Assembly (NCBI RefSeq): GCF_012927355.1
Contig: NZ_JABBGK010000001.1
Coordinates: 1,916,649-1,980,648 of the forward strand
Direction: 5' to 3'
DNA length: 64,000 nt
From: Rhizobium terricola
Lineage (GTDB): Bacteria; Pseudomonadota; Alphaproteobacteria; Rhizobiales; Rhizobiaceae
In this document: positions 34,583 through 42,292 of the stretch, piece after piece
How the letters are laid out: every line of letters starts with the position of its first letter
How positions within the stretch are numbered: position 1 is the first letter of the stretch
Made by a program: the position numbers and the translations under genes
Notes under the pieces: generated by a model
What the model saw: only the letters and a program-made list of their open reading frames with translations
The model's database searches: none
Told to the model about the DNA's origin: nothing

Positions 34583-35494
34583 ATGGCGATACGCTACGGG
34601 TTCATCGGGCTGGGCAATCTCGGGCGGCATCTCGCCGGCAGCCTTGTCGCGCACGGTTTTGACGTGACGGTCAACGATCTCGACAAGCAGCAGGCGTCGG
34701 AGCTGATCGACGCCGGTGCCGCATGGGCGGACGATCCGAAAAGCGTCGCCGAGGCCGTCGATGCGGTGATCACCTGTCTGCCCTCACCCGCCGTCAGCGA
34801 ACGAGTGCTGACCGGTGAGCGCGGCATCCTCACAGGGCTCAAGCCCGGCGGCACCTGGATCGAGATGAGCACGCTGGACGAGAAGGAGGTGCTGAGGCTC
34901 GGCGCCATTGCCGCGGCCCATGGCGTGCGGATGATGGAAGCACCAGTGACCGGCGGCGTGCATCTGGCGGCGACCGGGCAGATTTCGGTGATCACCGGCG
35001 GCGATGCGGATCTCTACGAACGGCATCTGCCGGCCTTCCAGGCGATGGGCAACCGGATCTTCCGCGCCGGTCCGCTCGGCAAGGCGGCGGTGATCAAGGT
35101 CATCACCAACATGCTCGCCTTCATCCATCTGGTGGCGACCGGCGAGGCCCTGATGCTGGCAAAGACCGGCGGCATCGACCTCACCGATGCCTTCAACATC
35201 ATCAAGGCCTCGTCCGGCAACAGCTTCGTGCACGAGACCGAGGGCCAGGTGATCCTCAACGGCAGCTACAACATCAACTTCACCATGGATCTCGCCGTCA
35301 AGGATCTGGGCTTCGCGCTCGGTTTCGGCCGCGAGTTCGGGGTGCCGCTCGACCTTGCCTCGCACACCCTGCAGACCTTCATCCGGGCGCGCTCGGTCTA
35401 TGGCGGCGATGCGTGGTCGTCGCAGGTGGTGAAGCTGCTGGAGGATACGGTCGGCACCGATCTGCGCGCACCGGGCTTTCCGGCGGAACTGTAA
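34583..35494 (+). CDS. NAD(P)-dependent beta-hydroxyacid dehydrogenase (3-hydroxyisobutyrate dehydrogenase family)
   Basis: The 303-residue protein has the N-terminal Rossmann motif GFIGLGNLGRHLAGSL, EAPVTGGVHLAATGQIS and the catalytic Lys in LGKAAVIKVITN. The family oxidises 3-hydroxyacids such as 3-hydroxyisobutyrate, tartronate semialdehyde or gamma-hydroxybutyrate; the substrate is unclear here. The next gene is a LysR-type regulator starting 71 bases downstream, possibly controlling related genes. A GGGGAAAGGATG ribosome site precedes the ATG. Confidence 0.86.
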   Translation: MAIRYGFIGLGNLGRHLAGSLVAHGFDVTVNDLDKQQASELIDAGAAWADDPKSVAEAVDAVITCLPSPAVSERVLTGERGILTGLKPGGTWIEMSTLDEKEVLRLGAIAAAHGVRMMEAPVTGGVHLAATGQISVITGGDADLYERHLPAFQAMGNRIFRAGPLGKAAVIKVITNMLAFIHLVATGEALMLAKTGGIDLTDAFNIIKASSGNSFVHETEGQVILNGSYNINFTMDLAVKDLGFALGFGREFGVPLDLASHTLQTFIRARSVYGGDAWSSQVVKLLEDTVGTDLRAPGFPAEL

Positions 35495-35565
35495 CCGGGT
35501 GGCGGATTGCGGCTTTCCCTCGTTCGTCGATGCGGCTAGCATCGGGCACGAACCAAGCGATCCCG

Positions 35566-36480
35566 ATGACCGACACCCTTGCCGCGCCCGCCTACCGACT
35601 GCCGCCGCTCGCTTGGCTCCGGGCCTTCGAGGCGACGGCCAGGCATTTGAGCTTCACCAGGGCGGCGTTGGAACTCAACCTCACCCAGGCCGCCGTCAGC
35701 CACCAGGTCAGGAGCCTCGAGCGTCAGCTCGGCGTCCAGCTGTTCGAGCGGCTGGCCCGCAGCCTGAAGCTGACCGAGACCGGCGCCGCATATCTGCCCC
35801 CGGTCCGGCGCTCCTTCGAGGATCTCGCTGCTGCGACCGACGGGCTGTTCGGCCCGGTGGGCACGAAGACGCTGACAATCCGCGCGCCGGCCTCCTTCGT
35901 CGTGCTGTGGCTTGCGCCGCGCCTCGGGCGATTTGCCGAAATGAGGCCCGACATCTCGATCCGCATCGCCTCGGTCGTCTGGGCGCAGACCACCTATGAC
36001 GAACCGGTCGATGTCGACATCCGCTATGGCGACGGCCATTGGCCCGGCCACAAGGTGGAACCGCTGATGCCGGCCGCCGCGATCGTCGTCTGCCGCCCCG
36101 AAAACGCACCCTCCGGGGTGGATGCCGAACGGCTGGCGCATATCGCAGCAAACGGTTCGCTGATCCACGTCACCGGCTATGAGGATCTCTGGCAACGTCT
36201 CGCCGCATCCTTCGGCACCGCCCTGCCGCGCATGACGGCAGGCATCAACGTCGATACCACGATGGCGGCCCTGGAGCTTTCTGCCGCCGGCATGGGACCC
36301 GCCATCGTCGAGCAGCAGTTCGCCGAGCCCTATCTCGGCCGCGGGCTGCTGGTGCGCGCACTCGAAACCGCGCTGCCGATCCGCGAGTCACATTTTTTCG
36401 CAACACCCGAGGGCAGGCCCCGCATCTCGCCGGAAGCCAATGCCTTCAAGGCCTGGCTCAGGGCCGAGGCGGTCCGCTAG
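35566..36480 (+). CDS. LysR-family transcriptional regulator (GcvA-like)
   Basis: A 304-residue LTTR with the N-terminal winged helix LPPLAWLRAFEATARHLSFTRAALELNLTQAAVSHQVRSLERQLGVQLF and a periplasmic-binding-like effector domain. The GcvA-like group often controls glycine cleavage or beta-lactamase-type genes. The frame is open from 35413, but the ATG at 35566 gives a standard N-terminus with the HTH at about residues 25-65. Flanked by a hydroxyacid dehydrogenase and an SDR. Confidence 0.87.
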   Translation: MTDTLAAPAYRLPPLAWLRAFEATARHLSFTRAALELNLTQAAVSHQVRSLERQLGVQLFERLARSLKLTETGAAYLPPVRRSFEDLAAATDGLFGPVGTKTLTIRAPASFVVLWLAPRLGRFAEMRPDISIRIASVVWAQTTYDEPVDVDIRYGDGHWPGHKVEPLMPAAAIVVCRPENAPSGVDAERLAHIAANGSLIHVTGYEDLWQRLAASFGTALPRMTAGINVDTTMAALELSAAGMGPAIVEQQFAEPYLGRGLLVRALETALPIRESHFFATPEGRPRISPEANAFKAWLRAEAVR

Positions 36481-36591
36481 ACAGGCTGATCCGGCGTCAC
36501 CGTGGATAGGCGGTCACCCCGCCTTTCCTTCACCGCATCGTGGCCTGTAGACTGGCCGCAACGGCATTCGTTTCAGGGAAGGATTTTCATC

Positions 36592-37380
36592 ATGGATCTC
36601 GGCATCAAGGGAAAGCGGGCACTGGTGCTCGCCTCGTCGCGCGGCCTCGGCCTCGGCATCGCCAAGGCACTCGCCGACGAGGGGGCGCATGTGCTGCTCT
36701 GCGGCCGCAGCGCCGCCAAGCTCAAGGCCAATGCGGAAGCGATCAACGCCGCCGGTCGCGGCAAGGCGGACTGGGTCGAGGCCGATCTTGCCGACGCCGG
36801 CTTTGTCGACACGATGCTCGCCGCCGTCCACCACAAGCTCGGCGGCATCGACATCCTGGTGAACAACACCGGCGGCCCGACGCCCGGTACCGTCGAGGAA
36901 ATGACGGCGGAGAAGCTCTATAATTTCTTCCAGTCGATGGTGGTGCGCGTCATCACGCTCACCAATGCGCTGCTGCCGCTGATGCAGACGCAAGGCTTTG
37001 GCCGCATCGTGACGGTTGCCTCATCCGGCGTTTTCGAGCCGATCCCCAATCTCGCACTGTCCAACACGCTGCGCGGCTCGCTGGTCGGCTGGAGCAAGAC
37101 GCTTGCGACCGAGGTCGCCTCCTATGGCGTGACCGCCAACATGCTCCTGCCCGGCAGCATCCACACCGACCGGATCGACGAACTGCAGGCCGACCGCGCC
37201 CAGCGCTCCGGCAAGCCGATCGAGGAAATCCGCGAGGGGGCACTAAAGTCGATCCCGGCCGGCCGGCTGGGCAAGGTCGAGGAGTTCGCCGCCGCGGCCG
37301 CCTTCCTCTGCTCGGCGCAGGCCGGCTATATCACCGGCACGATGGTGCGCGTCGACGGCGGCGCGGCGAAATCGATCTGA
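36592..37380 (+). CDS. SDR-family protein with Ser/Arg in place of catalytic Tyr/Lys
   Basis: The 262-residue Rossmann protein has the dinucleotide motif SSRGLGLGIA (residues 15-24), NNTGGP at 91-96 and VDGGAA at the C-terminus, so it is an SDR. The catalytic Ser is in ASSG (144/145), but thirteen residues later, where YxxxK is expected, the sequence is SNTLR: Ser157 and Arg161 replace Tyr and Lys. Such variants are seen in a subgroup of SDRs; activity may be altered or lost. GGGAAGGA precedes the ATG. A strong terminator follows. Confidence 0.82.
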   Translation: MDLGIKGKRALVLASSRGLGLGIAKALADEGAHVLLCGRSAAKLKANAEAINAAGRGKADWVEADLADAGFVDTMLAAVHHKLGGIDILVNNTGGPTPGTVEEMTAEKLYNFFQSMVVRVITLTNALLPLMQTQGFGRIVTVASSGVFEPIPNLALSNTLRGSLVGWSKTLATEVASYGVTANMLLPGSIHTDRIDELQADRAQRSGKPIEEIREGALKSIPAGRLGKVEEFAAAAAFLCSAQAGYITGTMVRVDGGAAKSI

Positions 37381-37410
37381 TCCGATCGGCAGCCGACGAT
37401 CTTCTGAAGC

Positions 37411-37444
37411 AAAACCCCGCGACGCGCCATGCGTGCGGGGTTTT
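37411..37444. terminator. Strong bidirectional terminator
   Basis: AAAACCCCGC and GCGGGGTTTT form a 10-bp stem extended inside by ACGC/GCGT (left 37411-37425, right 37431-37444, one bulged G at 37421). A run of four T follows on the plus strand and four on the minus strand. It separates the SDR gene from the convergent beta-lactamase gene. Confidence 0.85.
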
Positions 37445-37501
37445 CGCCATCTTGGCCAATGCCGGACTGGCGACGCTGAATGCCACGCCCGTCCGCTCCG
37501 T

Positions 37502-38323
37502 CTATAGATCCGCCAGGATCCCCGGCAAGTCGGCAATCAGCCCGTCCCGTGTCTCGAAGCTGATCGGCTCCTGATAGGGGCGGTTGGCCACGTGCAGCCG
37601 CGCGAAGACCACCTTGCGTTCTTGCCGCTCGGCCCAGCCGACGAACCAGCCGATCGGGCGATTGTCGTCGCGTGCGCCCTTCGCGTCCCGCATCCAGCCG
37701 CTACCCGTCTTGCCATGGATCACCCAGCCGCCCGCGGCCTCGAAGCGCGGGGTGATGGCCTGGGTCATTGCCTTTGCACGGTCCGAGACCGGCAGCTTTC
37801 CGTCGAGGAAGCGGCGCAGGAACTCCACCTGCTCGTCCGGCGAGATGGCAAGCGACGACATCAGCCAGGATTCGGTCAGGCCGTCCGAACCGCCGGGGCC
37901 GCCGGAAATGTCGTTGTTGCCATAGGCGAAGCGGCGGACGTAGTCGCCGAAGCGTTCGGCGCCGAGGCGGCGGGTGATTTCCTGCGAATACCAGACGATC
38001 GATTCCTTCTCCCAGCCGGTCGGATCGAAGGCCTTCTTCACCCGCTCCGGGCCGCCGAACTTCGCCTGATAGTCCCAGCGCGGTGTCGTCTCGTCCTTCA
38101 GAATGCCGGCATCATAGCCCATCATGGCCAAAGGCAGCTTGAAGGTCGACATGGGATAGACGCGCCGGTCGCAGGTTCCCTCGCGGTGGATCGCCTCTCC
38201 GCTCTGCGCGTCGAGAACGACGGTGCAGCGGATCGGATCGACCGCAAATGCGGGGCCTGCGGCAGAGAATGCGGCAAAAATGCTGATGGCGACGGCCAGC
38301 AGGTCGCGTCTTTCAAGGATCAT
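37502..38323 (-). CDS. Class D (OXA-type) serine beta-lactamase
   Basis: The 273-residue precursor has a signal peptide (residues 1-27, cut after AFA). The class D motifs are all present: catalytic STFK (Ser59, Lys62), SIV (Ser108), YGN (134-136) and KTG (205-207). It would hydrolyse beta-lactams in the periplasm. GGGAG precedes the ATG at 38323. The divergent gene encodes an AmpR-type regulator 103 bases away, so induction by cell-wall fragments is plausible; AmpR usually governs class C or A enzymes. Confidence 0.92.
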   Translation of the reverse strand: MILERRDLLAVAISIFAAFSAAGPAFAVDPIRCTVVLDAQSGEAIHREGTCDRRVYPMSTFKLPLAMMGYDAGILKDETTPRWDYQAKFGGPERVKKAFDPTGWEKESIVWYSQEITRRLGAERFGDYVRRFAYGNNDISGGPGGSDGLTESWLMSSLAISPDEQVEFLRRFLDGKLPVSDRAKAMTQAITPRFEAAGGWVIHGKTGSGWMRDAKGARDDNRPIGWFVGWAERQERKVVFARLHVANRPYQEPISFETRDGLIADLPGILADL

Positions 38324-38426
38324 GACATTGCTCCCTTGGTTTCGATCGGCCTGTTTTAGGCGCCATTGCGGATGCGCGACAAACGATGATAACTGGCGCG
38401 AGGCATAACTTAAATTTGGGCATGTC
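38324..38426. promoter_or_regulatory. Divergent AmpR-like / beta-lactamase promoter region
   Basis: The 103-base gap separates the two start codons and should hold both promoters and the AmpR binding site. It includes an AT-rich block (TAACTTAAATTT around 38405-38420) next to the regulator start. LysR sites with T-N11-A symmetry are possible here, but I cannot define one confidently. Confidence 0.4.
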
Positions 38427-39311
38427 ATGGTCCGGCCGCATCTTCCGCTGAACGCGCTGCGCGCCTTCGAGGCCGCCGCGCGCCATCTGTCCTTCACCCG
38501 GGCGGCGATCGAGCTCTGCGTCACCCAGGCGGCCGTCAGCCACCAGGTAAAGCTGCTCGAACAGCGCCTGGGCGTCACGCTTTTCCGCCGCCTGCCGCGA
38601 GGCCTCATGATCACCGAGGAGGGTCTGGCGCTGCTGCCGACGCTCAGGGACAGCTTCGATCGCATGGCCGACATGCTCGAACGCTTCGAGGGCGGGCACA
38701 TGCGCGAGGTGCTGACGCTCGGCGCCGTCGGCACCTTTGCCGTGGGTTGGCTTCTCCCGCGTCTTGCCGATTTCCACGCCCGCCACCCTTTCATCGACGT
38801 GCGGCTCTCCACCAACAACAACCGCGTCGACATTGCCGCCGAGGGTCTCGACTTCGCCATCCGCTTCGGCAACGGCGCGTGGCACGACACCGAAGCGGAA
38901 GCGTTGTTCGGGGCACCGCTGTCGGCGCTCTGCGTGCCGGCGATTGCGAGGCGGCTGAAGAGCCCGGAGGATGTCGGGCGCGAGACGCTGCTGCGCTCCT
39001 ATCGCACCGACGAATGGCCGGGCTGGTTCGAGGCGGCCGCCATCGCCGCCCCGCCGATCACCGGTCCGGTCTTCGATTCCTCCGTGCTGATGGTGGAGAC
39101 GGCGCTGCAGGGCGCCGGGGTCGCGCTCGCACCGCCGCTGATGTTTTCCCGCCACCTCGCCTCGGGCGCTCTGGAACAGCCCTTCCCCATCTATGTCTCG
39201 AAGGGAAGCTACTGGCTGACCCGGCTCAAGTCCCGCACGCCGACGCCGGCGATGAAGCTGTTTTTCGAGTGGATCAGCGAGATGGCGGAGCAGACACGGG
39301 CCGGCGACTAG
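38427..39311 (+). CDS. AmpR-type LysR regulator of beta-lactamase
   Basis: The 294-residue LTTR opens MVRPHLPLNALRAFEAAARHLSFTRAAIELCVTQAAVSHQVK, which closely follows the AmpR N-terminus, and continues with a substrate-binding domain. AmpR senses muropeptides and switches from repressor to activator of a divergent beta-lactamase gene. Here the divergent gene encodes a class D enzyme. Start ATG as found; the neighbours are small membrane protein genes. Confidence 0.87.
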   Translation: MVRPHLPLNALRAFEAAARHLSFTRAAIELCVTQAAVSHQVKLLEQRLGVTLFRRLPRGLMITEEGLALLPTLRDSFDRMADMLERFEGGHMREVLTLGAVGTFAVGWLLPRLADFHARHPFIDVRLSTNNNRVDIAAEGLDFAIRFGNGAWHDTEAEALFGAPLSALCVPAIARRLKSPEDVGRETLLRSYRTDEWPGWFEAAAIAAPPITGPVFDSSVLMVETALQGAGVALAPPLMFSRHLASGALEQPFPIYVSKGSYWLTRLKSRTPTPAMKLFFEWISEMAEQTRAGD

Positions 39312-39361
39312 ACCGCGCCGTCGATTCGCCGCACCCCTGCCTTGCTCCCGCTCGGGAAAGA

Positions 39362-39395
39362 CCTCGCAAAGCTTTGGGCGCGAGGAGTTTTCGCC
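39362..39395 (+). terminator. Weak hairpin after the AmpR-like gene
   Basis: CCTCGC (39362-39367) pairs with GCGAGG (39380-39385), followed by AGTTTTCGCC and a further TTTT. The 6-bp stem is short. Confidence 0.3.
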
Positions 39396-39492
39396 ATTTT
39401 AGTCATTATGCAAGCAGAACAGGATTTCGCTGGCGTCCGGCTCAGACTCGACTATAGTGGGTGCGACAAATTGTTCCATGGGAGGAGAAACT

Positions 39493-39717
39493 TTGGAGCA
39501 GATTCGCCACCTCTTTACCGCCGTCGGGGTTCTGACCCTTGTCGTCGGCCTTGTCTGGGTTGCCCACGGCACCGGGACTATCCACCTTCCCTTCACCGGC
39601 TTCATGCCAAAAGACAGCGTCTGGACGATCAACGGATCGCTGGTCGTGATCTTCGGGCTCGTCACACTCGTCGGCGCCCGCCGGCTGCTGCGCGACCACG
39701 ACAAGCCAGCCGCCTGA
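39493..39717 (+). CDS. Small inner-membrane protein, paralogue of the 40196 gene (74 aa)
   Basis: The best start is a TTG at 39493 behind a strong GGAGGAG at 39481-39487; an ATG at 39478 lacks a ribosome site. The product has two hydrophobic helices (VLTLVVGLVWVA and SLVVIFGLVTLVGARRLLR) separated by a segment with PFTGFMPKDSVW. It aligns without gaps to the protein at 40196 over 59 positions, 23 identical by hand count. No family function is known to me. Both members sit within a 1-kb cluster of small genes between ampR-like and hsp70-like genes. Confidence 0.7.
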   Translation: MEQIRHLFTAVGVLTLVVGLVWVAHGTGTIHLPFTGFMPKDSVWTINGSLVVIFGLVTLVGARRLLRDHDKPAA

Positions 39718-39819
39718 TCATCCTTTCCTTGAGGGGAATGCAGTCGTCCGCATGGGCGCGGACGCCTGTTAGCATTCGCTAAAATTCTCCGGGAAATATC
39801 GACCAAAACGCAAGATCCT

Positions 39820-39851
39820 CCCGCTATTCTCGCTGACAATGAGAATGCGGG
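39820..39851 (+). promoter_or_regulatory. Hairpin overlapping the ribosome site of the 39861 gene
   Basis: CCCGCTATTCTC (39820-39831) pairs with GAGAATGCGGG (39841-39851) with one bulged T, loop GCTGACAAT. The right arm contains the GGG that starts the GGGAAA ribosome site, so folding would hide it. It could be an RNA thermometer, a translational switch or a DNA operator. Confidence 0.45.
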
Positions 39852-39860
39852 AAATGAACG

Positions 39861-40097
39861 ATGCCCGATATGGTCGATGCCTCCGGACATGATATCCGGA
39901 ACGAGCACGAGAGACATCGCGTGGAGCGAAGCCTGCGCGGGCGCGCGGCGCTTCAGGTATCCGCCGCCGTGCCGCGGCTTACGACGGTTTCGCAGGGCCT
40001 GATCATCGGCAGCCTGCTCGGCGCCATCGCCTCCCCGGGCGGCGCGGAAGCGCCCGCCAACGAAAATCTCGTCCAGCGCTATTACGGCGACGTCTGA
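39861..40097 (+). CDS. Small putative protein with one hydrophobic stretch (78 aa)
   Basis: A 78-residue frame starts MPDMVDASGHD with a charged middle (HERHRVERSLRGR) and a moderately hydrophobic segment VSQGLIIGSLLGAIAS followed by a polar tail ending QRYYGDV. The ribosome site is GGGAAATGAACG, within a hairpin. I recognise no family. It lies between two paralogous small membrane protein genes, which argues that it belongs to the same cluster. Confidence 0.5.
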   Translation: MPDMVDASGHDIRNEHERHRVERSLRGRAALQVSAAVPRLTTVSQGLIIGSLLGAIASPGGAEAPANENLVQRYYGDV

Positions 40098-40195
40098 GGT
40101 TTTCGCAGGCGGCGCCCGACCGCCCCGGACAAGAATTCGCTTCACGGATTGGGGCACGCGCCCTATGATCCGTCGGGAGGAACGGGAGGAAGGCA

Positions 40196-40402
40196 ATGCT
40201 TGCAAGGGCGCGTCTGCTGCTCACGTCGGTCGGCCTGGTGCTGGCCCTTATCGGACTCGTCTGGGCAGGACAGGGGTCCGGCTTCTTTCCCTATCCGGCC
40301 TCGAGCTTCATGATCAACCAGAGCCCGTGGATCGCCTATGGCGCGCTCACCACGATCGTCGGCCTCGGCCTCGTCTGGACCGCCCAGCGTTTCCTGAGGT
40401 GA
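40196..40402 (+). CDS. Small inner-membrane protein, paralogue of the 39493 gene (68 aa)
   Basis: The 68-residue product has two hydrophobic helices (LVLALIGLVWAG and ALTTIVGLGLVWTAQRFLR) with PYPASSFMINQSPW between them. A strong GGGAGGAAGG precedes the ATG. The paralogue at 39493 has the same layout, including the invariant GLVW, FM, and terminal R.LR. Function unknown; probably inner membrane. Confidence 0.72.
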   Translation: MLARARLLLTSVGLVLALIGLVWAGQGSGFFPYPASSFMINQSPWIAYGALTTIVGLGLVWTAQRFLR

Positions 40403-40650
40403 TGTTGACCGCGGCAGTCGCTTCGTCCGCGGCCGGACCACGCTCCCCAAGGCCAGCCGACTTGACGTCGTAGTCAACACCTGCCCACGGACAGCGCAAC
40501 AGCGAAGTCCGCCTGAGGTTTAACCTTGCCTTCCCCCGCCCCTTCATGCCATTAGGCGCGCTCTTCATTCGGGGCGCGGTCACCGCGCCTCTTTCGCGTT
40601 CGGGCCCTGCCCGGTTTCAGCAAACGACAGATCTTCGCGGGAGAGCGGCA

Positions 40651-41943
40651 ATGGCGCATGCGCTGGGGCTTGATTTCGGCACGACCAACACCGTGCTTGC
40701 ACTGTCCGACACGGGCGCCGAGACCCATTCGGTCGCCTTCACCTCCACCGCCGGCACCACCGACAGCATGCGCACCGCGCTCTCCTTCATGAAGGACGCG
40801 CAGCTCGGCGCGGGGGCGCTCAAGGTCGAGGCCGGACAGGCGGCGATCCGCGCCTTCATCGACAATCCCGGCGATTGCCGCTTCCTGCAGTCGATCAAGA
40901 CCTTTGCCGCCTCGCCGCTTTTCCAGGGCACGCTGATCCATGCCCGGCGCTTCCAGTTCGAGGACCTGATGGAGGTGTTCCTGAAGCGTCTGGAGGCCTA
41001 TGCCGGCGAAGGCTGGCCGGCCGACGCGCCGCGCATCGTCGCGGGACGGCCGGTGCATTTCGCCGGATCGAGCCCGGATCCGGAGCTTGCGATCCGCCGC
41101 TACAACGAGGCGCTCACCCGCTTCGGCTTTCCGGAGATCCACTATGTCTACGAGCCGGTGGCGGCCGCCTTCTACTTCGCCCAGCATCTCAAGCAGGACG
41201 CGACCGTTCTCGTCGCCGACTTCGGCGGCGGCACGACCGACTATTCGCTGATCCGCTTCGAGACGACGGGCGGCAAGCTCTCGGCCGTGCCGGTCGGGCA
41301 TTCCGGCGTCGGCCTTGCCGGCGACCAGTTCGACGCCCGCATCATCGAGCACCTGGTGGCGCCCGAAATCGGCAAGGGCAGCCGGTTCAAGAGTTTCGAC
41401 AAGGTGCTCGACGTACCGAGCAATTATTACACCAGCTTCTCGCGCTGGAACCAGCTGTCGGTGTTCAAGACAAGTCGCGAATATGCGGACCTCAAATCGC
41501 TGGTGCGCCAGAGCCTCGAGCCGGACAAGCTGGAGCTCTTCATCGATCTCGTCGAACACGACGAGGGCTATCCGCTCTATCAGGCGGTCTCGGCGACCAA
41601 GATGGCGCTGTCCTCCGCCGACGAGGCCGAATTCCGCTTCTCGCCGCTCGGGCGTGCCGGCGAAAAGACGGTAAAGCGCAGCGAATTCGAGGGCTGGATC
41701 GCCGACGACCTCGCCCGCATCGAGGACGCGCTCGACGACGTGCTCCAGCGCACCAACACCGAAGCCGGCACGATCGATAAGGTGTTCCTCACCGGCGGCA
41801 CCTCCTTCGTGCCGGCCGTGCGCAGGATCTTCACCGAACGCTTCGACGCGAGCCGCATCGAGACCGGCGGCGAGCTGGTGTCAATCGCCCACGGCCTGGC
41901 CCTGATCGGCGAGCGCGACGACATCGCGCAATGGGTGGCGTGA
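40651..41943 (+). CDS. HSP70 family protein (YegD-like putative chaperone)
   Basis: The 430-residue protein has an actin-like HSP70 ATPase domain: LGLDFGTTNTVLAL at the N-terminus, EPVAAAFYFA, LVADFGGGTTDYSLI and VFLTGGTSFVPAVRRIF. It is shorter than DnaK and lacks an obvious substrate-binding domain, matching the YegD group. It may act as a stand-alone ATPase or chaperone. GGGAGAG precedes the ATG at 40651. A repeat cluster follows. Confidence 0.85.
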   Translation: MAHALGLDFGTTNTVLALSDTGAETHSVAFTSTAGTTDSMRTALSFMKDAQLGAGALKVEAGQAAIRAFIDNPGDCRFLQSIKTFAASPLFQGTLIHARRFQFEDLMEVFLKRLEAYAGEGWPADAPRIVAGRPVHFAGSSPDPELAIRRYNEALTRFGFPEIHYVYEPVAAAFYFAQHLKQDATVLVADFGGGTTDYSLIRFETTGGKLSAVPVGHSGVGLAGDQFDARIIEHLVAPEIGKGSRFKSFDKVLDVPSNYYTSFSRWNQLSVFKTSREYADLKSLVRQSLEPDKLELFIDLVEHDEGYPLYQAVSATKMALSSADEAEFRFSPLGRAGEKTVKRSEFEGWIADDLARIEDALDDVLQRTNTEAGTIDKVFLTGGTSFVPAVRRIFTERFDASRIETGGELVSIAHGLALIGERDDIAQWVA

Positions 41944-41945
41944 GG

Positions 41946-42066
41946 GCACCCTCCCCTTGAGGGGGAGGGTCGGACCGAAGGTCCGGGGTGGGGTGATCCT
42001 CCTCATCGGCAACGGGTCACCCCCACCCGCGCGTTCCGCGCGACCTCCCCCCTCAAGGGGGAGGTG
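41946..42066. repeat. Palindromic mosaic repeat element
   Basis: Nested inverted repeats: CCCTCCCCTTGAGGGGGAGGG on the left and CCTCCCCCCTCAAGGGGGAGG on the right are arranged as mirror arms. An inner GGTGGGGTGA ... TCACCCCCACC is separated by about 20 bases. Such symmetric structures are typical rhizobial intergenic palindromes and may act at RNA level after the hsp70-like gene. Confidence 0.7.
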
Positions 42067-42079
42067 GAAAGGCCTCGAC

Positions 42080-42220
42080 GCTTCCGGCCCCTCGCCCCAG
42101 CGGGGAGAGGTCCGCCGAGCGAAGCGGAGGCGGGGTGAGGGGGAAGCCGCGCGCACCAAGGCATGGCTTCGCCCCCTCCTCTGGCCCTTCGAACCACCTT
42201 CTCCCCTTGGGCAGACGAAG
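42080..42220. repeat. Further RIME-like repeat units
   Basis: CCCCTCGCCCCAGCGGGGAG followed by CCGCCGAGCGAAGCGGAGGCGGGGTGAGGGG forms one palindromic unit, then CTGGCCCTTCGAACCACCTTCTCCCC resembles the CCTTCTCCCC part of the 8822 and 12012 units. The interval 41944-42292 contains no recognisable gene. Confidence 0.55.
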
Positions 42221-42292
42221 GAGGGCCTCGCAACGCCCCCTCTCGCAAATGAAACTGTTTGCTTCTGCCGGGCACTGCACTAGAACAGGGCC

